From Gillisella vitis (GTDB lineage: Bacteria; Pseudomonadota; Alphaproteobacteria; Rhizobiales; Rhizobiaceae): a DNA stretch of 64,000 nt. This document shows positions 1 to 8,361 of the stretch, piece after piece (the stretch's first letter is position 1; each line of letters begins with the position of its first letter). The translations under genes and the position numbers were made by a program. Location: positions 248,001-312,000 of the forward strand of contig WPHV01000007.1 in the NCBI GenBank assembly GCA_009744235.1, written 5' to 3'. The notes below the pieces were generated by a model that was given only the letters and a program-made list of their open reading frames with translations, had not been told where the DNA came from and did not search any database.

Positions 1-778
1 TTTTGCCGATACGGTTGGCGGTCTCTCGGAAACTCTCGCCACCCGGAAGATGCAAATCCTGCTTGGTTATACCAATTACGATATGCAGGAAGAGGAGCGG
101 CTGATCGAGCAATTGCTGCGCCGCAAGCCGCAAGCCATTGTAGTGACCGGTGGCAAGCATACGCCCCGCGCCCGCAAATTGCTCGCCAATGCCCATATTC
201 CAGTGATCGAAACCTGGGATGTCCCCTCCGAGCCGATTGGTCACTATGTCGGCTTTTCCAATGCCGGTGCGGTTTGCGCCATGGTCGATCATTTCGTTGC
301 CGTCGGCTATCGGCGACTGGCCTTCATCGGCGGGGATGTCGGGCGTGACACACGCGGTAGCGATCGCCGCAATGGGTTTATTGCCGCAATGAACCGCCAC
401 GGGCTGGATGCATCGCGGTTGATCGCCGCTGGTCCGCCGCCGATCTCGATGCGCGAAGGGGCGAATGCGATGACGCGGCTGCTGGAAACCCTGCCGGATA
501 CTGAAGCGGTGATTTGTGTATCCGACCTGTCGGCATTCGGCGCTTTGACGGAATGTCAGCGGCGCGGCATCGCCGTGCCAGAGGGGATCGCTATTGCCGG
601 GTTCGGCAATTATGAAATCGGTGCGATTTCCGTGCCGACGATTACTACGATCAATGCCTTTTCCCGTGACATTGGCGAAAAGGCGGCGCGGCTGATCCTG
701 GATCTGCTGGACGGGCGGCCATTGGCGGGAAACATCACCATCACGCCTGAACTCATCCTGCGTGACAGCAGTTTGTGA
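1..778 (+). CDS. LacI-family transcriptional regulator, 5' end missing
   Basis: The reading frame is open from base 2, so this is the 3' part (about 258 codons) of a gene that starts before the window. The visible part is the periplasmic-binding-protein-like effector domain of LacI/GalR regulators: a GYTNYDMQEEERLIEQLL stretch, then VVTGG, VIETWD, a DHF..VGYRRLAFIGG core and the closing ELILRDSSL. The N-terminal helix-turn-helix lies outside the window. It converges on a ribose-type ABC importer operon whose promoter carries a LacI-like palindrome (4564-4579), so it is the likely local regulator; that is inference. An intrinsic terminator follows directly. Confidence 0.88.
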   Translation, partial: FADTVGGLSETLATRKMQILLGYTNYDMQEEERLIEQLLRRKPQAIVVTGGKHTPRARKLLANAHIPVIETWDVPSEPIGHYVGFSNAGAVCAMVDHFVAVGYRRLAFIGGDVGRDTRGSDRRNGFIAAMNRHGLDASRLIAAGPPPISMREGANAMTRLLETLPDTEAVICVSDLSAFGALTECQRRGIAVPEGIAIAGFGNYEIGAISVPTITTINAFSRDIGEKAARLILDLLDGRPLAGNITITPELILRDSSL

Positions 779-785
779 TGGTAAA

Positions 786-819
786 GCCATGCGCCGGTGA
801 AGGCGCATGGCGTGTTTTT
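786..819 (+). terminator. Intrinsic terminator after the LacI-family gene
   Basis: A perfect 10-bp stem (GCCATGCGCC, 786-795, against GGCGCATGGC, 802-811) closes a 6-nt loop and is followed by GTGTTTTT. It sits between the regulator stop (778) and the converging stop of the binding-protein gene (824). The T run is on the + side, so it serves mainly the regulator gene. Confidence 0.85.
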
Positions 820-823
820 CAGC

Positions 824-1918
824 TCATTTGCTCCAGATCTTCTTATAGGCGTCCCGATAGCCATTGTCGGGATCGAAGCTGTTTTTCGGTCCGCCATCGA
901 ATTCGACATTGTCGGCGGTTACCACATGCAGCGGTGACATATAGCCGGACCATTTTTCGCCGTTGAGGGCGCGGTTCAGCTCATCCACCAATTGCCAGCC
1001 TTGCAGGTTCAAGGGTTCGGCCACTGTAACCTTTTGGTACTGACCGGCGCGGATGCGCTGATAGGCGGATTCGGAGCCATCCCCTGCGGCAACATTGATC
1101 GGCGCATCGGTTCCCCCCTTCCCTGCCGAGGCGAGCGATGGCCCCATGAAGTCGAAGTATAGGTCGTTGATGGCCAGCGAATGGGTCCAGCTGTCGCCGT
1201 ATTTCTGCAACAGCGAGGTGGTCAGCTGCGGCATGCGCTGCGAAGTTTCGGCAATCGGCGTATCGACATAGGCCAGAACCTTGCCGCCCAGCCGCTCGAT
1301 TTCGGCCTTCATCTTGTCAGCCTTGGCGATGGCGATCGCATAGGTCGAGTCGGTAAATATGATGACGCCCGGCTTGCCCTTGGCATCGACATAGGCCCAG
1401 TTGGCGGCAGCTTTCGACACTTCCATGGCGTCAGTGCTGATATTGGCGAAAAGGCCGTTCTTTTCGTCCGGACCAATGGTTGGGCCAGCATGCCAGGCGA
1501 CCAGCGGGACTTTGTTGGCTTTCGCCTGTTCCAGCGCCGGTGCCTGTTCTACAGCATCGAAACCGTCGATAATGATGGCGTCCGGTTTCAAGGCCATTGC
1601 CTGACCGAAGGCTGCGGTGCGGCCGCCAATCGAGCCTGCGCCATCCAGCACCTTGACCTTCCAGCCGATGGCCTTTGCAGCTTCCTCGACGCCATTGCTG
1701 ACACCCAGGATACCACCGTTTTTCAGATCGCCGGCGAGAACAACGATGGTTTTTCCCGGTTGTGGTTTCGGCGCGCTTTTCGGTCCGTCCCAAGTCGTGA
1801 CCTTGCTCGCATATTTATCGACCACGGCCTTGGCTTCTGCCATCGGATCGGCCCAGGCATTGCCCGCCGTGAGCAGGATCAAGGCGCCGGTTGCTTGCAG
1901 GATATGTCTGCGTTTCAT
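824..1918 (-). CDS. Sugar ABC transporter periplasmic substrate-binding protein
   Basis: Type-I periplasmic binding protein (ribose/LacI-like fold) that captures a sugar for the permease and ATPase encoded upstream. The N-terminus MKRRHILQATGALILLTAGNAWA is a signal peptide whose RR-x-x-L pattern could also be read by the Tat system. The ATG at 1918 has GGGAGGA 7-8 nt upstream; an ATG two codons earlier would sit on top of that ribosome site. The body has the usual features of the family (VVLAGDLKNGG, AFGQAMALKPDAIIIDGFD, AAGDGSESAYQRIRAGQ). It is the last gene of the operon, an uncommon position for the binding protein. The substrate cannot be read from the sequence; a pentose or related sugar is likely. 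Confidence 0.88.
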   Translation of the reverse strand: MKRRHILQATGALILLTAGNAWADPMAEAKAVVDKYASKVTTWDGPKSAPKPQPGKTIVVLAGDLKNGGILGVSNGVEEAAKAIGWKVKVLDGAGSIGGRTAAFGQAMALKPDAIIIDGFDAVEQAPALEQAKANKVPLVAWHAGPTIGPDEKNGLFANISTDAMEVSKAAANWAYVDAKGKPGVIIFTDSTYAIAIAKADKMKAEIERLGGKVLAYVDTPIAETSQRMPQLTTSLLQKYGDSWTHSLAINDLYFDFMGPSLASAGKGGTDAPINVAAGDGSESAYQRIRAGQYQKVTVAEPLNLQGWQLVDELNRALNGEKWSGYMSPLHVVTADNVEFDGGPKNSFDPDNGYRDAYKKIWSK

Positions 1919-1957
1919 GTCCATTCCTCCCTCTGGAAATTACTGAACTGGATGCTA

Positions 1958-3016
1958 TTATTGTTGTTTAGGTTGAGGCGTGCTGGTTGGTGCCATGCGA
2001 CCTGAAAGGCTGCGCCGCCGTTGGGCGTAGCCAGCAATACCGATGGCGACCAGCAGGGTGACGCCGTTAAACAATGGCTCGACATAAAAGGACCCGCCGA
2101 TCTGCTGGATGCCGGCAATGCCGACGGCCAGGATAATCACGCCGATCATCGTCCCCCAGACATTGACTCGACCAGGCTTGATGGTAGTGGACCCAAGAAA
2201 AGCGCCAACCAGGGCCGGGAGCAGATATTCCAATCCGACGCTGGCCTGGCCGATCCGCAGCTTGGAGGCGAGCAGCACGCCAGCCACCGCAGCAAGTGTG
2301 CCTGACGTGACAAAGGCACCGATGACAAAGCGGCGAACCGGAATGCCGTTCAGCGCGGCTGCCTTTGGATTTGCGCCAATGGCGTAGACATAGCGGCCAA
2401 GCGGTGTGTATTCGAGCACCAGCCACATGATCACCGCCAGCACCAGAACATAGAAGCCGGTAATCGGCAGGCCGAAAACCATGGTGCCATTCAGGCTGTA
2501 AAAGCCTTGCGGCAACATGCCGACCACCTGTCGCCCGCCGGTATGCCAAAGCGCGATGGCGTAGAGCACCGTGCCGGTACCAAGTGTGGCAATGAAACTA
2601 TCGATCTTGGCGACTTCGACGAGAAGCCCATTGAGAAAGCCGGTAAAGGCACCGAGTGCAATGACGATCAGCACGGCCACCGGCCAAGGCAGGCCGAACA
2701 TAGTTTGCAGGCTGATGGCCAGCACGTGCCAGAGCACGATGCCATAGCCAATGGTGAGGTCAATGCGTCCGGCGGCCATGGGGATCATGGCGGCCAGCGA
2801 TAGGATGGCGATGATCGTCTTGTCGGAGATGATCGAACGCAGGTTCAGAACGGTCGGAAAGGTCTGCGGCAAGAGAATGGAGAACAGCAGGATCAGCCCC
2901 ACGGTCAATATGACGAGACCATAAACAGGTAACAGACGCTGGATTTTCTGCGCGGTACTCATGCCGGAAAGCTCGGCGCGCGTCGGTTCCAGCGCGTTGG
3001 ATTCGATGGATTGCAT
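1958..3016 (-). CDS. Sugar ABC transporter permease (RbsC type)
   Basis: Polytopic inner-membrane permease of the ribose/branched-chain type (BPD_transp_2 family): about ten hydrophobic segments and the family signature region around NGLLVEVAKIDSFIATLGTG. The start is set at 3016 (MQSIESNALEP) because GGGAGAG lies just upstream; a longer reading from 3043 would run into the upstream ATPase gene, which ends at 3033. Second gene of the ATPase-permease-binding protein operon. Lengths and order fit one dedicated importer. Confidence 0.9.
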   Translation of the reverse strand: MQSIESNALEPTRAELSGMSTAQKIQRLLPVYGLVILTVGLILLFSILLPQTFPTVLNLRSIISDKTIIAILSLAAMIPMAAGRIDLTIGYGIVLWHVLAISLQTMFGLPWPVAVLIVIALGAFTGFLNGLLVEVAKIDSFIATLGTGTVLYAIALWHTGGRQVVGMLPQGFYSLNGTMVFGLPITGFYVLVLAVIMWLVLEYTPLGRYVYAIGANPKAAALNGIPVRRFVIGAFVTSGTLAAVAGVLLASKLRIGQASVGLEYLLPALVGAFLGSTTIKPGRVNVWGTMIGVIILAVGIAGIQQIGGSFYVEPLFNGVTLLVAIGIAGYAQRRRSLSGRMAPTSTPQPKQQ

Positions 3017-3032
3017 TGGTTCTCTCCCAGGT

Positions 3033-4529
3033 TCAGGCCGCATCCGAGGCGGAGGCTGCGGCGATCACCGCTTCTGTGGTCAGGTCCGGCCCGCTCAACT
3101 CTCGCAGGATCTGGCCGCGAGAAAATACCAGCGCCCGCTGGCAGATATGGGCGATTTCTTCAAAATCGGTGGAGACCACCAGAACGGCCAATCCGCCTGC
3201 GACGGCCTCGGCGATCAGCCGATAGATGTCGGCCTTGGCGCCAACATCGACACCGGCGGTCGGATCTTCGGCCACCAGCAGGCGTCGTCCTGTCGCCAGC
3301 CAGCGACCCACGACGACTTTTTGCTGGTTGCCGCCGGAAAGCGCTTCGATGGCAAGGCTCTGGTCGTTGGGCCGCAAGCCCACGCGCGCGCCAATCGCAT
3401 AGGCTTGGGCGGCTTCCTTGGCAGGGGTCAGAAAGGAAAGAAGGCTGCGGCCTGAGGCGGCAGGATTGATGAAGGTGTTTTCCCGCAGGCTCAAGGACAT
3501 GGCGACCGACTCTTCTGTTCTGTCGCGGGCGATCAATCCGATCCCGCTGGCCATGGCTGTTGACGGATTGGTGAGATCGACGGAGCGCCCGGAGATCGCA
3601 ACGGTGCCAGAGGCGGGCTCGGCGCCGAATAAGGCGCGACCGACCAATTCGTGGCCTGCGCCGCGCAATCCGACCAGTCCGAGCAATTCACCTTGGCGGA
3701 TGTCGAAATTGACCGGCCTTGCCCCGCGGCAGGCAAGTTCTCTGACGGTAACGATGGCGGGTCCTGCGGGACTTGTGCTCTTGGTGAAGAGCTGGTCTGC
3801 CTTGCGCCCGACGATCATCCTGATCAATTCGTCAGGCGTTGTTTGGTTTACGGGCTTTTCACCAACCAGTTGTCCATCCCGTAAGACGGCGACGCGGTCG
3901 GCGATGCGGAAGATTTCATCAAGGCGATGTGAGACATAGATCATCGCCACGCCACGTTCTTTTAATGGGCGGATCGCGGCAAAGAGTTTTTCAACCTCAT
4001 CAGCCGGTAGGCTGGCGGTCGGTTCGTCCAGCACCAGAACATCGGCTTCGACCGCAAGCGCACGGGCAATGGCGACCAATGATTTTTCTGTCCGTGTGAG
4101 GCTCTGGATACGTGTGGAGGGATCGATGTTGCAGCCGACGAGCGCAAGGGCTTCGGCGGTCCGCCGTTCGGTAGCTTTCCAATTGATAAGGCGGTTGCGT
4201 AGTGAGTAGCCTTGGGCAAGGCCGACATTTTCGGCAACGGTCATCCATTCGATCAGTCCGAGGTCTTGATGAATGAAGGCAACGGACTGGCGCTGGTTTG
4301 GCTTTGGTGGCCTGTGATTATAGGTTTGTCCACGAAATCTGATTTCACCCGTGTCTGGCTTGTAAATACCTGCGAGGGTTTTGATCAGGGTTGATTTTCC
4401 AGCACCGTTTTCGCCAAGCAGTGCGAGGATTTCACCGGGACGCAGGTCAAGCGAGACATTTGACAGGGCTCGCGTTCCGCCGAAGGTTTTTGTGATCGCA
4501 CAAAATTCCAGTAGTTTTTCGTCGACCAT
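3033..4529 (-). CDS. Sugar ABC transporter ATP-binding protein (RbsA/MglA type)
   Basis: Double ATPase of the class-2 sugar importers, about 498 residues. The first half has a full Walker A (GENGAGKST) and Walker B (VLVLDEPTASL), with a weak signature (SLTRTEKSLVAIARAL). The second half has a degenerate Walker A (LRGAGHE, no lysine) but a full signature (LSGGNQQKVVVGRWLA). This asymmetry is normal for RbsA-type proteins. The ATG at 4529 is chosen because GGAGGAGTAACA precedes it; an in-frame ATG seven codons upstream has no better site. First gene of the minus-strand operon, next to the palindrome at 4564-4579. Confidence 0.92.
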   Translation of the reverse strand: MVDEKLLEFCAITKTFGGTRALSNVSLDLRPGEILALLGENGAGKSTLIKTLAGIYKPDTGEIRFRGQTYNHRPPKPNQRQSVAFIHQDLGLIEWMTVAENVGLAQGYSLRNRLINWKATERRTAEALALVGCNIDPSTRIQSLTRTEKSLVAIARALAVEADVLVLDEPTASLPADEVEKLFAAIRPLKERGVAMIYVSHRLDEIFRIADRVAVLRDGQLVGEKPVNQTTPDELIRMIVGRKADQLFTKSTSPAGPAIVTVRELACRGARPVNFDIRQGELLGLVGLRGAGHELVGRALFGAEPASGTVAISGRSVDLTNPSTAMASGIGLIARDRTEESVAMSLSLRENTFINPAASGRSLLSFLTPAKEAAQAYAIGARVGLRPNDQSLAIEALSGGNQQKVVVGRWLATGRRLLVAEDPTAGVDVGAKADIYRLIAEAVAGGLAVLVVSTDFEEIAHICQRALVFSRGQILRELSGPDLTTEAVIAAASASDAA

Positions 4530-4563
4530 TGTTACTCCTCCCAAAGTCACAGAAACTTAGCGT

Positions 4564-4579
4564 ATGTTAACGATAACAT
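4564..4579. promoter_or_regulatory. Candidate LacI-family operator
   Basis: ATGTTAACGATAACAT is a 16-bp palindrome with central CG and one mismatched pair of positions, the usual shape of a LacI/GalR operator. It lies 35-50 bp upstream of the ATPase start codon (4529, minus strand), where a repressor would block the operon promoter. The LacI-family gene at the left window edge is the obvious candidate ligand; that link is inference. Confidence 0.6.
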
Positions 4580-5270
4580 GTCGTCAAGTGACCTTCTAGA
4601 AAGCACTTAAAGGTAGATTGTGAGGAAGAATTACTTTAAGTAGTAAAGATATAAATACAACTTTAACGGTAGATATAGACGGTCCCAGGCTATGAGAATT
4701 TGAGCCATGTTTTCCGAAGGGCAAACTGAAACAACTACCCCTTGGGAGGTGATGTTTTAATTCACCAACCATTGAAGCTTTGGTCTCTCTTCGTCACGAA
4801 CCTTTGTGGCTGTTTTTCAGTCGTGCTGTGCTTGTATAGATTATGCGCTGAGCTAAGAAGTGCCGCAATAAGAGGGACGAGCCGATAGGTTTTGCGAAAG
4901 CTTTCGGTCTTGCGCGGTTCGTTTTCACCGGGGCTATTGGAAGAAAAAGGGCGCCTTGATGAAGGTCAGCTTTGACATGAAGTTGATGTTGTCAGCTGGT
5001 TTTCGGTGTGTCGTCGCTCTGGTGGCGGAAGTGTTCATACGTTGAATATTGGTGGGCATTTTTGATGGATAGCGATAATCTAAATAAACATGAGTGGTGC
5101 CTCTCTTGATTATTGTCGTCTTAATCGTTTGGGGTCGAACTCAGCGCCCTAGTTTTTATCACAGCGGTTTTAACGTAGTTCATCGCGATGTCGTTTGTCT
5201 TTAATGCGTGAAATGTTTCGATCTTGTTGTCTGTTCATTGGACGCGACGTTATGGATGGGTTCCTATACC

Positions 5271-5295
5271 CTACCCTACCCTACCCTACCCTACC
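5271..5295. repeat. Tandem CTACC repeat (5 units)
   Basis: Five perfect head-to-tail copies of CTACC, preceded by the near-copy ATACC and followed by CT. No protein gene is evident across it. It may be a slippage-prone microsatellite or an iteron-like protein-binding array; no function can be assigned. It lies about 330 bp before the parS-like pair. Confidence 0.8.
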
Positions 5296-5621
5296 CTGCG
5301 CCTTGTTCTGGTTGGCTATGCGTTGGATTACCATGGTTGGGTGCTCGTGATTTTGCGGCCTTTAATTTGTCTGGTTCTTGCTCGTTTGCTTGCCGGGTGT
5401 CTAAATTCATAGAGTTGAACGTTTCCTTTTAAACAGGCTTTTATACGGAGGCTTGATCCTGTGGCCTTTATGGTTCACGTAATCGAATGTGCTGCTATGG
5501 ATGCGCGTACGTCGCGTGTTTCTATTGGCCCGAGCTGAGATTTCGATCGTCTGGAAATTAGAGAAGGTCAGTCGTTTTTTGTTTTGCGGGAGGCGCATTT
5601 TAAGGAGGCGGCTCTTGCGCT

Positions 5622-5670
5622 GTTGACAGCTGTCAACGTCAGAAAATGCGCGGCGTTGACAGCTGTCAAC
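5622..5670. other. Two repABC-type parS (centromere) sites
   Basis: The perfect 16-bp palindrome GTTGACAGCTGTCAAC occurs twice, at 5622-5637 and 5655-5670, with starts 33 bp apart (about three helical turns). It fits the RepB-binding centromere consensus of repABC plasmids as I recall it (GTTNNCNGCNGNNAAC) at every fixed position. The flanks are partly mirrored (CT before the first copy, AG after the second). It does not match the chromosomal ParB site (TGTTTCACGTGAAACA). No repA, repB or repC gene lies in the window, so the partner genes must be elsewhere or the sites are a remnant of another replicon. Confidence 0.72.
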
Positions 5671-6079
5671 AGTGACTTTCTGTCTGCCGTAACGTCAGTA
5701 AACTGCCTTCGGCGCCGTAATGAAGAGGGTACTCTTGGTGAGTTTATTCGAAAAGATGCAAAGTCAAAAAAGCCAACATTCACTCTAAGCGTTCCGCATC
5801 GTTTTGGGTGTGTGGCCTGGGCGCGTGCGCAAACTAAAAAATGGTTAGCGTGTGCAAAATTCACCACTTCTTTACTCCTGCCAGTGCATAACTCAGCCAA
5901 GCGCGAAATGTTGTGCGTACGCGCGGTTTTCTTCTGAGCAGAAGCAATTGGATTCAAAGCTCCAGCGTGTTGCTCCTTTTCCTCCACGATAAAACATCCC
6001 TAGTTTTTTAAGGTCTGCCTCGACTTTGCCATGCGAATCGTGTCAGCGCACTGCTCCAATAAAAAACAGGAGTGGGTCC

Positions 6080-6412
6080 ATGGCTCGTTTCGATCATGAA
6101 GATCAACTGGCCGATATTATGCGGCAATTTTTCGAAACACGTGATGCAGCGCGTGCCTTGCGGGTTCGTCTGGAAACCCAGCGGAGGGAAATGGGTGTAT
6201 CAGTCGCCGCGTTTTATGATCCTCGCAGCAATCCGGTCTACGCCGCAGATATTCTCCGTCATCTCGATTTGCGCCAAAGTCAGGCGAACCTTCTTGAGGC
6301 TGCCGAAAGGAAAGTCACGGGTCCGTCGCCAACGGAGAATGACGACGAGCAAACCGGGGTGATTGGGTCGATTTTTTCTCAGGACGATGAAAATCTCGGT
6401 ACTAAAGAGTGA
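6080..6412 (+). CDS. Small hypothetical protein
   Basis: A 110-residue soluble, charged protein starting MARFDHEDQLADIMRQFF. The ATG at 6080 has AGGAG 8 nt upstream, which favours it over the in-frame ATG at 6026. The middle (residues 5-45) is predicted by eye to be helical and rich in Arg, Glu and Gln; the tail is acidic and low in order. I do not recognise the family. It stands alone between two non-coding stretches, about 0.4 kb after the parS-like pair and before the DUF1612-like gene, so a plasmid-maintenance or regulatory role is possible but unproven. Confidence 0.6.
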   Translation: MARFDHEDQLADIMRQFFETRDAARALRVRLETQRREMGVSVAAFYDPRSNPVYAADILRHLDLRQSQANLLEAAERKVTGPSPTENDDEQTGVIGSIFSQDDENLGTKE

Positions 6413-7122
6413 TCCAGTTTCGCGAAGGGCTCCGTTTGGATCAAGTGGTGTCAAATAAAATCGTGACAATCCGCTTTCTGTCTCGCGTGATTCAAGGTGC
6501 AACAGCATGGTGCGTACGAAAACCGCATCATTCTGTAGGCGCTGTAAGCGTATTCGGTCTGTGAAGAAGCACTTCTTCAATCTTATAACTGACCTGTACC
6601 CGAGCGAACTATTTCCGTCGTCCCTTATCATGACCTCTAAGATCTCGCTGCGGTCGTAGCGGCAAGGGAAGTCGATCAGGGTAGGGTGCTATGACATCAT
6701 TCCGAGGTTGTGACGGAAGGTTCATTTTAATCTCAAGGGATTAGAATCACCGAATGCAATTCATAGATTTCCAGTGAACGGATAATCGATACCTTAAAGT
6801 GGATCATGCTCGCGTGGCGATATAAACAACATACTGCATCACTCAAGGTTATGCGTTTTTGCTCGTTCCCATGAGATGAACTCCATTACGGAAAGTTAGA
6901 AGTTTTTCTGCCTTTGCCGTAAACTACATGAAAAGGTGTAGACATATGTTTTTCACCATTGCCTGGTGAAAAGCGAAAATGGGCTTTCCATCCGGTGCCA
7001 ACCGTGGCATAATAAAGTTATAAAAACGTCAGGACGCTAATTTTTGTAGATTTTGGCAATATCCCTGACGAAAGCTAAAGCCCCCTTCCTTTTCATTGTC
7101 TCATTCGTGTAACGTAAATTCA
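6413..7122. other. Non-coding stretch between the small protein and the DUF1612-like gene
   Basis: About 700 bp of AT-richer sequence with no supported gene. A minus-strand open frame (6200-6631) overlaps the small protein gene antisense and has no recognisable content. No clear hairpin, repeat or operator stands out. Confidence 0.55.
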
Positions 7123-8232
7123 ATGCGTTACATGGTCGACTCATTGCCCTGGCAAAAGCTTGTTCTGCCGCTTGCAGCGGCAGGTGAAGCACTTGTGCGT
7201 CTGGATGAGCGCGCTGCTCGTTCAGCGGTCGGAAGCGGATTACGTGAACGAATGCATTATGCCGATGCCATTGCCTCGTTATGGGTAGATGGAGAATTGG
7301 TTCATATGGAAGATCTGGTCTTTCATGATGCCCGAATGGACACGCGCACGCCCACCCACGAGCTGACCATTGCCCATCTGATTTTGCGCAGCCGTCGAGA
7401 ACTTGTTCAGCATGAGCCTTCCTGGGCGTTCAGCGCGTTGGGTTTGCTGCGGCTTCGAGGCCGTGACCATTGGCTCTCGCAAGAGATGACACTGTCCATA
7501 TCGCAGCCCACCTTCATGCATGAGGAACCTGCTACGGAAGAGGGCGTCGATGACGCCTTTCAGGCAGAACTGGATCGCTTCGATGCTGTTTTAAAGCGAA
7601 GTGAAACCGTGCTCGAGGATGTCGGTAAGATACCATTGCGGACGCGTGCTGAAGATCCGCAGGCCGTGGTCTATGATCCGGACTGGAATGAGGAGGCGCG
7701 GCTTGCAGAGTGGCAGACCCTGCTTGGCGATGTTCAGGCGCTTCCTCCTGTGCTTGCCGCAGCCTGCCTACTCGATGCCTGGCAGAGCCAGGAGGTCAGC
7801 GAGCATAGTCCCTGGCTTGGCCGTCTTTTGGCGGCAGCCTATCTGCAAAAGGCCGGTGTGGCGCAATTTCATCTTCCGGCACTATCGGTCGGATTGCGGG
7901 CTGTACCGCGTGAACAGCGCCAATCTCCCAACCGCACCCAGCGTCTGATCGCCATTCTTGAGGCATTCGAAAAAGGCGCGCAGTTGGGCTTGAAGGAACA
8001 TGACCGGCTGTTCTTGGCCCGGGGTAATCTGGAGCGGCGGACTATTGGCAAGCGCGGTTCGTCAAAGCTACCCGACCTAATCGATCTCGTCCTGTCGCGT
8101 CCGCTCGTATCGGCGGGGCTGGTCGCTAAGTATCTGGATGTCACCCCGCAAGGCGCGCTTGGCTTGATCCGGCAATTACCGCTACGCGAATTGACCGGAC
8201 GAGGGCGTTATCGTGCCTGGGGTATTCTGTAA
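7123..8232 (+). CDS. DUF1612 / HTH_13-like protein of rhizobial plasmids
   Basis: About 369 residues. The N-terminal half (DSLPWQKLVLPLAAAGEALVRLDERAA, then YADAIASLWVDGELVHMEDLV) and the C-terminal region (SRPLVSAGLVAKYLDVTPQGA, a winged-helix-like recognition segment, then GRGRYRAWGIL) resemble the DUF1612 plus HTH_13 proteins I know from rhizobial plasmids, whose function is not established. The start is uncertain: ATG at 7123 or 7132, or TTG at 7096; none has a strong ribosome site. The C-terminal helix-turn-helix suggests DNA binding. Nearness to the parS-like sites fits a plasmid-borne origin. Confidence 0.72.
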   Translation: MRYMVDSLPWQKLVLPLAAAGEALVRLDERAARSAVGSGLRERMHYADAIASLWVDGELVHMEDLVFHDARMDTRTPTHELTIAHLILRSRRELVQHEPSWAFSALGLLRLRGRDHWLSQEMTLSISQPTFMHEEPATEEGVDDAFQAELDRFDAVLKRSETVLEDVGKIPLRTRAEDPQAVVYDPDWNEEARLAEWQTLLGDVQALPPVLAAACLLDAWQSQEVSEHSPWLGRLLAAAYLQKAGVAQFHLPALSVGLRAVPREQRQSPNRTQRLIAILEAFEKGAQLGLKEHDRLFLARGNLERRTIGKRGSSKLPDLIDLVLSRPLVSAGLVAKYLDVTPQGALGLIRQLPLRELTGRGRYRAWGIL

Positions 8233-8325
8233 TTGTGCAGCGGAAAGTCTATGCTGCAATGCAACATATATAATACTACTAATCAGCTTTACAGCTCTCA
8301 TATTTCTGCTTATGAATTTAAGCAG

Positions 8326-8349
8326 ACGTCATGGAGGTGACGTTTTTTT
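8326..8349 (+). promoter_or_regulatory. Small hairpin with T-run in the ytfQ leader
   Basis: ACGTCA (8326-8331) pairs with TGACGT (8338-8343) across a 6-nt loop and runs into seven T residues, right before the GGGAGG ribosome site (8350-8355) of ytfQ. It has the layout of a weak intrinsic terminator or attenuator in the leader. The stem is only 6 bp, so it may also be chance. Confidence 0.35.
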
Positions 8350-8361
8350 GGGAGGACATCC

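Larger units (their letters stand above)
4580..6079. other. Gene-poor, AT-richer 1.5-kb segment containing the parS-like pair
   Basis: No convincing protein gene was found here. Open frames exist (for example 5208-5432 +, 5568-5987 - and 5584-5937 +), but they overlap one another, lack good ribosome sites and resemble nothing I know. The stretch is visibly richer in A/T than the flanking genes. It carries a CTACC tandem repeat (5271-5295) and the two identical palindromes at 5622-5670. It reads as a replicon maintenance or intergenic region, not as decayed coding DNA, though the latter cannot be excluded. Confidence 0.6.

Noticed and set aside
5271..5295. CTACC array as a possible CRISPR
   Set aside because: Units are 5 bp with no spacers and no cas genes nearby.
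5208..5432. Open frames across the CTACC repeat (74 and 62 codons, +)
   Set aside because: They exist because the 5-bp repeat has no stop in either frame; no ribosome site and no resemblance to proteins.
5568..5987. 139-codon minus-strand frame over the parS-like sites
   Set aside because: Overlaps an equally long + frame, has no recognisable content and is best explained by the lack of stops in the palindromes.
6200..6631. 143-codon minus-strand frame opposite the small protein gene
   Set aside because: Antisense to a better supported gene; no motif and no good start.
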